A stretch of DNA of 64,000 nucleotides from Linnemannia schmuckeri (lineage: Eukaryota; Mortierellomycota; Mortierellomycetes; Mortierellales; Mortierellaceae), in the NCBI GenBank assembly GCA_029449235.1, contig JANATG010000012.1:1488001-1552000 (forward strand). Direction: 5' to 3'. Below, one piece after another: positions 56,621 to 64,000 of the stretch. Position numbers and translations under genes: made by a program. Numbering within the stretch: the stretch's first letter is position 1; each line of letters opens with the position of its first letter. The notes under the pieces were generated by a model. It was not told the DNA's origin. It saw only the letters and a program-made list of their open reading frames with translations, and did not search any database.

Positions 56621-57419
56621 GGCTTCAATTTTTTTTTCTGTTATCAGAGGGAGGGGGAAATGATTGGACTGAGAGGGAGGAGACTTTTTTTTGGCAAAAG
56701 GGGAAGGGTATCGCTTTTGTTATTATTTTGTTGATTGCTGTTGCTGTATGATTCGGTCGCTGTTTGTTGTTTCTCTTGTAGAAAGGTACTGTTGTTTTGT
56801 TGTTGAGATGTGGAGAAGAAGCGCATGGGAGCTATGGTATTTATTTGTTTCCCAGGAACTCAAAAATCTGATGAATCACAGAGTTCACTTCGCCCAAATA
56901 AAAAAAAATCGATCGAGTCACTGTGAGTGGGTGGCTTGGAGAAACCAAAGTATGTGTGCTCTGAGAGCCAAGAAAAGAAGAAAGAAAGGAATGAAATGAC
57001 ATCGCAGACCCTAAACCAAATGCGCCGCGTGCGCCATTAGAAAAATCGAAGGGAAGACACCACAGCAATCACAGAGTAACCAAAGCCAAGAGCAAAAGCA
57101 ATAAACCTTGTGAACCACATCGACTCATACACTTTTTTTTCTTTCAAGCGAACCAGTCAAAAGTCTATTATCAAGGGGTATGAGGGTTGTATGTCTTTTA
57201 TGTCTGTATGTTTGACGAGTATGGTGGTGTTGTTTCAGGAAAGAATTATTCCACCCTCCGTCCTCCATCCTCTCTCTTGTCTGCGCACGCACATGCTTGT
57301 CCCCAAAAGGGGAAGAAGAAGAGTCATGGACTTGTTGAAGAGTCTTAGAGGTGTCCAAGCGACTGCTGGACTCTATCGAACACTCCTGTTTGGTCCAACG
57401 TCTCCGGTGTCAGTGTCCA
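56621..57419. other. ThrRS upstream region
   Basis: T/G-rich promoter on plus, no ORF with protein features. 57110-57419 lies behind the pseudogene stop. Confidence 0.4.
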
Positions 57420-57511
57420 CTATCGATTCATGGGAAGAAAAAGAGCAATTGAATGGATGAATAACTGTGAGTAACAGGAAAAAAAAATCACAACAACACT
57501 CACATTTCAAA

Positions 57512-57562
<51 letters not shown>

Positions 57563-58951
57563 AAACAACAAAAAACAACGATTAATAGACAGGACGTGAA
57601 CAAGAAAACAAAACTTACGTTGGCAAAGGAAGCAGTTTTGCTAACAAACTGATTGAACAGATCCTTGCTCGCCGCTGCCTTGGCCTCCTTCTCCTCCTTC
57701 TTACTATCACTACCCTCCTCACCCTCACTCTTCCCATTGTTACTTTCAGAACTAACACCAACGACCTTGGCAAGGTTACTTCCGATATTGAACCAGTCCT
57801 GGACATCCCTCAAAGAGAGCTGGCCCAAACTCTTCAACATCGTTGCGAAATCCAAGGGCGGCAATGGCGAGTCCTCAGGCTTGACTTGGCCCAATCTATA
57901 ATCTCCACCAGCTAGGACGACCTCGGAATTGTCGTCGACTGATTTTGGAGCCCTAGCTGCCTTGGAGGGGAGTATTCCTGCAGCATCGGTCTTGATAGAG
58001 CCAACTGTCGTGATTGCAGCACCACCCTTCCCCATCGCAGTGAGTAGCCGTTCCCGAAGTAGTCACATTAGCAGGTTTAGGGTACGCTGCGAAGATCCCC
58101 GCGCAATCCACCCCCAGCGCATAAAACCTGGACACAAAGAAATTCGTACACCCAAAGCAATTAAGGATCTCTAATGCGTTGGGGTTAGAAAAGATATGTG
58201 AGAACGTCTTGAGACATTTGATCGAGCACCGTTCCCGGAACCGAAGCGCGAAATTGACGAATGAGTCGATGCAGACTCCATCGATCTCGGCGTTCGCTAG
58301 GGCGGAGAGTGTGTGTTCATCGATTTGTGGAAAGAGTGGAGCCTGATCGCGTTTCTGAATGGTTGTTATTTGCTGCTCGTGTTCCTGTTGTTGTTGCTCC
58401 TGTGGTTGTTGAAATTGTATTTGTGGTTGCTTGCATTTGGCGATTTGTGCGTCGTACGTCGCAGTCAGAGGATCGGCATAATGGAAATCGTCGCCTTCGA
58501 GCAACAATGCCTCGTTCTGTTTTTTTATCTTCGTCCTCTAAAAGGTCGCCGTCGTCCTCTTCGTCCTCTTCATCACGTTCCTCGTCCTGGTCCTCATCAT
58601 CATCATCGTCCTCAACCTCATCGGCGTCCGTAACATCAGTATCCTCATCATCTTCGTCCTCATCGTCGTCTTGCTCAAACGTCTTTGCAGTAGCCTCAAT
58701 AAGCTCATCGACCGCAAACTCCAACGCCTTTCCAGCTTCCTGAATATTGAGTGTCATGACTTGTTCAGCAACTGGGACAGCAGGGCAGAGGCGGGCGTGG
58801 GAGTGCGGGCGAGGGCACCCGCGAGGTTGGCGTCCGCGATTGTGCTGGTGTTGTTGTTCCCGCTGTTGTCGCCTTCTGTCGGCCTGGCGGCCTGTGCGAA
58901 TTGAGTCGCCAGGGTCTATAAAAGTACAGGTCCCAGGATGTTGATCTTCAT
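57420..58951 (-). pseudogene. Decayed gene for a secreted acidic Cys-rich protein
   Basis: ATG 58951 opens a signal peptide (MKINILGPVLL, then TLATQFAQA) broken by an in-frame TAG at 58916-58918. The frame continues to LLSQLLNKS and stops at 58754-58756, while the next frame begins there with MTLNIQEAGKALEFAVDEL and a long Asp/Glu run. At the A7 run near 58530 it must shift again to reach ALLLEGDDFHYADPL and a Cys-rich stretch (VCIDSFVNFALRFRERCSIKC, LNCFGCTNFFVSRFYALGVDC). Near 58045 a third shift leads to MGKGGAAITTVG and a domain ending in ASFAN at 57619. A normal intron (57465-57618, GTAAGT...CAG) and a last exon to 57420 follow. Several independent breaks argue for a pseudogene rather than missed introns, although an unusual intron could explain the last one. 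Family not recognised. Confidence 0.6.
57465..57618 (-). other. Intron with a 49-bp homopolymer
   Basis: Last intron of the decayed gene. 57513-57561 is 49 consecutive A on plus, i.e. a T tract upstream of the acceptor in gene sense. Confidence 0.6.
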
Positions 58952-59914
58952 TGTTGTATTATGTTAAAGGGGTATATGGTTGTATAGGGAAGGGCGTAGA
59001 GGTGTAAAATGTGCCACAAAAAGGTGCGATAGGAGGGGCAGGATAACAAAGTACGACTATAGTGACAACTGAAATAAAGAAAGAAGGATTAGTGAGGAAA
59101 AAGGAAGAGTAGAAGAATTCAAGAAACAACAAGGAACAGAAGAGAGGCCCACGTTCGTGGTCGGTACTGGCTGGTGAGTATCATTCACCTTACCCAACAT
59201 TCTCTCTCCATCTAAAAGGGCGGAGTCGAGTCTATGTCCATAGACAAAAAGGATAATTCATTTCGTCAGGGGTCACAGCGAAATTGGAATGATAGAACAA
59301 GAGAAGATAACTCCACTCCAAGGAAAAACGTGCCAAGTGAAAGAAAAGTGGTAAGTGCCAAATAAAAAGTCGCAATATTACGAAAGAGCGAAGCCGACCT
59401 GAGAACGCGTAGGAGACGAAAGAAGTAGAAGGAAGAGAAGAATAAAAATGTCGCCAAAGTCAAGAGGGAGGGGCCGAAAGGATGATAAAGAATAAGAGTT
59501 TATTCATTTGTCTAGGAAGTTGATAACCCATAGGGTTAAATAGCTGGATCACCCCGGAGGAAGAATCATCGCATTGTCGCCGCAAAGAAAAAAAACGCGG
59601 AAAGTGCCACCATCAAGCAACAATAGCATATCATCTCTAGTCGATCGCCCATGCGTATAATGCAAGTCTGGCTCTAAAAAGGAGACCAACCTCTTAATAC
59701 CAAGACACACCGTAAGAAAGGAACGATCTTATGAATTAAGCATTAGGATATAAATGCACTCGTGTACTATCATCCAGTACGCTCAAGGACACAAGAAGCA
59801 AAAAACAACTAATAGCACTTTTTTTTTTTTTTTTTTTTTTTTTTTGGCTCTTTATTCAAAGACAGGAAGAACGCTATGGTACATGACACAACAAACATGA
59901 AAAGCAAACCTTCA
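58952..59914. other. Intergenic, MTR4 3' end with A tract
   Basis: No gene seen. In minus sense AATAAA (59851-59856) lies 58 bp past the MTR4 stop and is followed after 5 nt by 27 genomic A (59819-59845). The hydrophobic ORF at 59266-59463 has no supporting feature. Confidence 0.5.
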
Positions 59915-62900
59915 TTAGAAGAGATACAGCGATGCTGCGAAGACAACACCGCGCTTGATACTCGTAATACCGTCCAGAAACTTCTTTTCCAGCTCTTCGT
60001 TGCCGAGGGACTTGCAAGCCGCCGCCATCTGTCTCATCAACTCCTCTAAAAGCCTGAACATCCTGATAACCGATCCCTCAAATGCATCCGTCATCGTAAT
60101 GATCTCTTCGAACGTCGCGCCCTATAGAGAGACACAAAGTAATAAAAAGGGCGTAAGCGATTCACGCGCATCCAGCCTCACCAATCACGCCAAGTAAAAG
60201 AGCAGCAACACCCAGACCGTATAACTTACATTGGCCCAGGCGAAGGCGACGTCCATCATGTCGGGCTTGAACTTTTGCACATACGCATCCACATCCACGT
60301 CGGGGATATTGCACTCCACTTCTACCGTAGCAATGGCTCTCGCGGTCTCCTGCAACATCTTAAACGGCGACGACAGTACTTCCTTGAGCTTGGCTGGAGC
60401 CGCGTCCAGCTTTTCCTGGAAGCAGAAACAGCTCATCAACGCAACCGTCTGTTCAACAGTCAACTCTCGGAACGTTCCGTTAAAGATCAATTCGGTCAAC
60501 AAGAGCCCATCTCCCGAGTTGATCTCGCAGGCAACGCGACCCTTGACCACAGCCACGTCCGATGCTGTCGTGAACGCCAATCGTCGGAGAACTCGCTTCC
60601 GATCCTTCAGCTCCGTCATCTGGGTAATTGCCACGGCCTTGCTAAGTCTAGCCTTGAGAGACCTGATCTTGGCCTTCGCCTCCGTCCTCTCTAGGAACTG
60701 CTCATACCTAGCTTGGTTGTTTCCTGCACGCAAGTCTGCCATGGGGTGCTTGTAGAGCAACTCTTCAAGTGTCTCGACCTGGCGAATGACGCGCTGAAGA
60801 GTAGGAGTCCGAATGCCCATGTCTTCCACTGGATCAAGAATCGGGATCCCATCTGGACACCGCCGTTGAAGCTCCAGGAGAGCTCTGAACGCATTGGCAC
60901 GCGATCCAGCACTCGTCCGAATGTCCTTAGGAAGAGAGATCAATGGAGCGCCGATATACCGCACAGCATCCAATGACACCTTCACAGCTGCAAATTCTGT
61001 CGGCTGTGCCGTCATCTTGCCCTTTTGTGACCCCTCGATTCCTGTCACGACTCCGTCAGATCCATACTCGAACTTGGTGTCCCGAGGAAACGAAAGGAGG
61101 ACATCCAAAATGAACGAGACTCCAGGCTTGTCACCGTCAGCAGAGTGGCCTGCCTTCTTGCCCGGACCTGGCCTGGCCTTCTGGCATCCCGTCAAAACGC
61201 CCCACCCGACTGGCTGCTTATCAAAAGCAATATTCACAACTCTCCCGCTCTGCAGGTACTGGAGCGAATGCTGAGGGTTATAGATTATCGAACGGATCTC
61301 TTTGGCACACGTCGCGAGCTGAATCCGAAGGTCATGGTACTGTTCCAGCGACGATTCTTCTGCAGGCGTGAACTGGATCTTAGCTACAACCGTCTGCCAC
61401 TTCAAAAGTTCTTGTTTGATTTTTGGAATGTTGCCTGCGGTTTGAAACTGATAGAAGCATCGTTCCAGCATGAATTCTGGACTGAACCCCTCGATCCTCA
61501 TCAGATTTAGGATCATATAGTACGACAGATAGAACGCTGAGTTCAAAGGGTCTGTTGTTCCGAGGACCATCCCCTGCGCGACTGCAGGTTCCATCTTCTG
61601 ATCCAGCATCATAATCACAACACCACGGTCATCAAGACCACGTCTTCCTGCTCGTCCTGACATCTGAATATATTCTCCTCCAGACACCCACCGCATCTTT
61701 TCGCCATCAAACTTTTGAACCCCGGTAAAGATGACCGTCTTGGCGGGCATGTTGAGACCGATCGAAAACGTCTCTGTCGCAAAGAGAACCTTGACCAATC
61801 CTTCCTGGAACAGAATCTCGATGACCTCCTTGAGAATCGGCAACAGTCCTGCGTGATGAATGCCAATACCGCGCTGAAGCAGAGGAAGAAGGTGCTTGAT
61901 CTGAGGGAGTGTCTGATCACTCTCCGAGAGCGAGCTGATGGCGTTGTTGAAGACCTGTAAGACCAACTTTCCTTCCTTGTCGCTGTTGAATCCCAAATTC
62001 GACATCTGAAGCGCCAACGCCTCGCACTCCCGCTTGCTGAAGCTGAATACGATTACCGGGTATAAGTTCTTGGCTTGAATCATCTTGATAATCTTGTAGA
62101 TATCCGACGGGCCGTCTACAAAAACACATAACAATGTAGTTCTATTAGCATCATAGCAAATCTCAACCAATAAGTACTACTTGCTCTCAATACCAAGCTC
62201 CGGATAAAGTCCGTACCTGTGGACATGTCCTTTTTGTCAGCGCCCTTGACCTTGTTATTGTGGTTGTTCGGTCCCGACTTTGATTTCTTGCCGTTCTTTG
62301 GGTTGCCTTCTACGATCGCCGCCAGAGCCTGGTTAAAGTTGTCCTCGCGAAACTGTCCCTTCTCGTCCACTACTAGATAGATGCCTTCGCCTCCGCTGGG
62401 GAAAAGGTAGTGTTGAAGTGGGGTTGGCCGGAAATCGGTGTAGACGACATGACATGGTTGCTCCTTGTTCTTGCACACCCACTCTGCAAACTCCATCGCA
62501 TTGGGGATAGTCGCCGACAGGAAGACGTAATGACACTGTGCCGGCAACAGAATAATTGTCTCCTCCCATACAACTCCGCGCTCTAAAAGGTGTGCACGTG
62601 TAGGATGATGCGGTTAAATGGTACCCTTCTCACGTCCCTCGCCTTGGAAGTTCACACAAATAAGTAAAAGGCTTACCTGCATCTTTCATGTAATGGATCT
62701 CGTCAAAGATAACCCAGGCAACCTCACGCATCACCTCCGATCCTCGATAGAGCATCCCCCTCAGAATCTCTGTCGTCATGACCAGACATGATGCCGACGG
62801 GTTGATGGTAACATCTCCCGTCATGAGTCCAACATCATTAAATTCCTCGACCAGTTCCCGATATTTTTGGTTGCTCAATGCCTTGATAGGACTCGTGTAG

Positions 62901-63643
62901 ATGACTCGTTGTTTGTTCTGAAGACTTGTCGCGATCGCAAACTCTGCCACGACAGTCTTTCCTGCTGAGGTGTGAGCTGACACAAGGACTGACTCGCCAC
63001 GCTCGATCGAGTATGTTGCTAGTTTTTGGAAGGGGTCCAGAGTGAATGGGTATGTTTTTGCCGGCGGGTTCCTGGGTACGTGCTGCGAGATCGGTGTGTA
63101 GTTCCAATTGGGTGGAAGTGCGACTTGATGTCTAACCTAATTAGCGTGTCGCGAAAAGTATCTCCTTGTTAGTGAGTGATCTCTGGATTCCCTTTGAAGT
63201 AGGCATGTCAATCAATTCATAAAGTTGAAAAGTACCTGGTGACTGAGAATGACGTTTTCTCCTTCAGTGGCGGCCATCAATCCTGGTGCGTAAGCAACCT
63301 CGCGCTGCAAGTCCTCCTCAAAATCGTCGGTGATTGTTGGCACGATCTCTTTAGCCTGTACGAGCAGCCTTCCGGTATTGGTATCCATGTTAACATCTTC
63401 CTCTGACTGGTTCCTACTATGAGTAAGGTTGTTGGTGTGGTCTGGGTCTTGCATATGGACCTCCATATCGCGGATTTGTCTATCCGTGCGCTTTCCGTTT
63501 GTTGAAGGTGGAGGAGGAGGAGGCTGGGAAGCAGCATGCTGTCGGAGTGTTGTTGGCGGTGTTATGGATGAGGTGAGCTGTGAAAAGTCCTCGCGGTTAT
63601 CTTCGTCGAACACGTCGAACCCGTCTGTATCTCCTGAGAACAT
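59915..63643 (-). CDS. MTR4: MTR4 RNA helicase, exosome cofactor (five exons)
   Basis: Exons 63236-63643, 62677-63136, 62217-62582, 60230-62115 and 59915-60121 join in phase to 1108 residues, close to Neurospora FRH and yeast Mtr4. This 3'-5' helicase of the TRAMP complex feeds nuclear RNA to the exosome. Seen: VRHQVALPPNWNYTPI, typical of MTR4 rather than SKI2; Walker A AHTSAGKT (190-197); DEIH (281-284); SAT; QMSGRAGRRG; an arch region; and a C-terminal helical DSHCT domain ending RGVVFAASLYLF. The 69-codon last exon lies past an intron with a GTAAGT donor. ATG 63643 starts an acidic head (MFSGDTDGFDVFDED). Confidence 0.95.
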
Positions 63644-63860
63644 GGTTGTAATCGGGAGTGTTGCTGAATGTACCGAAGGAGGGTAATCCGTGTCGTTCTG
63701 AGGTAAAGAGCAAAAAGCGAGAAGACACCTTTTTCACCTGAACTCGAGCGGGTGTTTTGAAGGATGATTGTCCAGCGCAGTCACACATGTAACTTTCAGC
63801 TCGAAAAAAAAAGGTTAGTTGCAAAACTCAACTCTGTTCAGCGTCCTCCCTCAAGAATCA
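63644..63860. promoter_or_regulatory. Possible bidirectional promoter
   Basis: A 217-bp gap between MTR4 (minus) and a candidate gene (plus, ATG 63861). No clear TATA box. Confidence 0.3.
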
Positions 63861-64000
63861 ATGTCGGCCATGACCCTGACACATGAATGCATCGCTGCCC
63901 TGCCAAGGGTTGAGAAGGGACTCCCACGAGACAGTATGAATTCACTCACCGCAACCATGGCGTACATGAAACAGCCGACTTTCTTCCTACGGCAAGCAAG
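63861..64000 (+). CDS. N-terminus of an unknown protein, cut by window edge
   Basis: ATG 63861 (AATCAATGTC) opens 46 codons without stop to the window end. It begins MSAMTLTHECIAALPRVEKG and continues with varied, protein-like composition. Too short to assign, and it could contain an intron. Confidence 0.4.
   Translation, partial: MSAMTLTHECIAALPRVEKGLPRDSMNSLTATMAYMKQPTFFLRQA

Noticed and set aside
57467..57652. Poly-Lys ORF
   Set aside because: Product of the 49-A homopolymer in an intron.
1..64000. CRISPR array, operon or bacterial features
   Set aside because: None present; spliced genes and tRNA and retroelement types are eukaryotic.

Overview
The window is nuclear DNA of a filamentous fungus. 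Genes carry short GT-AG introns, many proteins have long Ser/Thr/Gln-rich disordered stretches, and the housekeeping genes are eukaryotic (MTR4, threonyl-tRNA synthetase, THG1, HEM14, metacaspase). The overall style (MULE/SWIM genes, CT-rich leaders, low-complexity proteins) suggests an early-diverging Mortierella-like fungus; that placement is inference and was not tested against any database.

Layout. 1-360: 3' fragment of a LINE, running off the left edge. 488-2661: two-exon MULE/SWIM gene, probably domesticated. 3325-3530: candidate small secreted protein with a reading-frame problem. 4.4-19.5 kb: a transposon-rich block. It holds stacked LINE 3' fragments, a solo LTR nested in a LINE, a complete Ty3/gypsy element (7363-14026) with apparently identical LTRs and an intact 1561-codon ORF next to a tRNA-Thr gene, two fold-back/palindromic repeats, a second solo LTR, a 1.5 kb decayed LINE copy and a tRNA-Arg gene. 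20.7-38.3 kb: gene-rich block with a seven-helix membrane protein, a coiled-coil protein, THG1 and a 1664-residue low-complexity protein. 38.5-40.9 kb: second transposon block with a TIR element, tRNA-Asp, a SINE-like unit and two LINE fragments. 41-64 kb: gene-rich block, almost all on the minus strand: HEM14, a DXD glycosyltransferase, a metacaspase, threonyl-tRNA synthetase, a decayed secreted Cys-rich protein gene, MTR4, and the start of an unknown gene divergent from MTR4.

The genes do not form a pathway. They cover tRNA maturation and charging (THG1, ThrRS), nuclear RNA surveillance (MTR4), haem synthesis (HEM14), glycosylation and proteolysis or cell death (metacaspase). The most interesting biology is in the mobile elements: a young gypsy element 24-27 bp upstream of a tRNA, repeated LINE/SINE insertions into one target site that leave three target copies, a 26-bp LINE micro-insertion, and families of short palindromic repeat elements I cannot assign to a known class.
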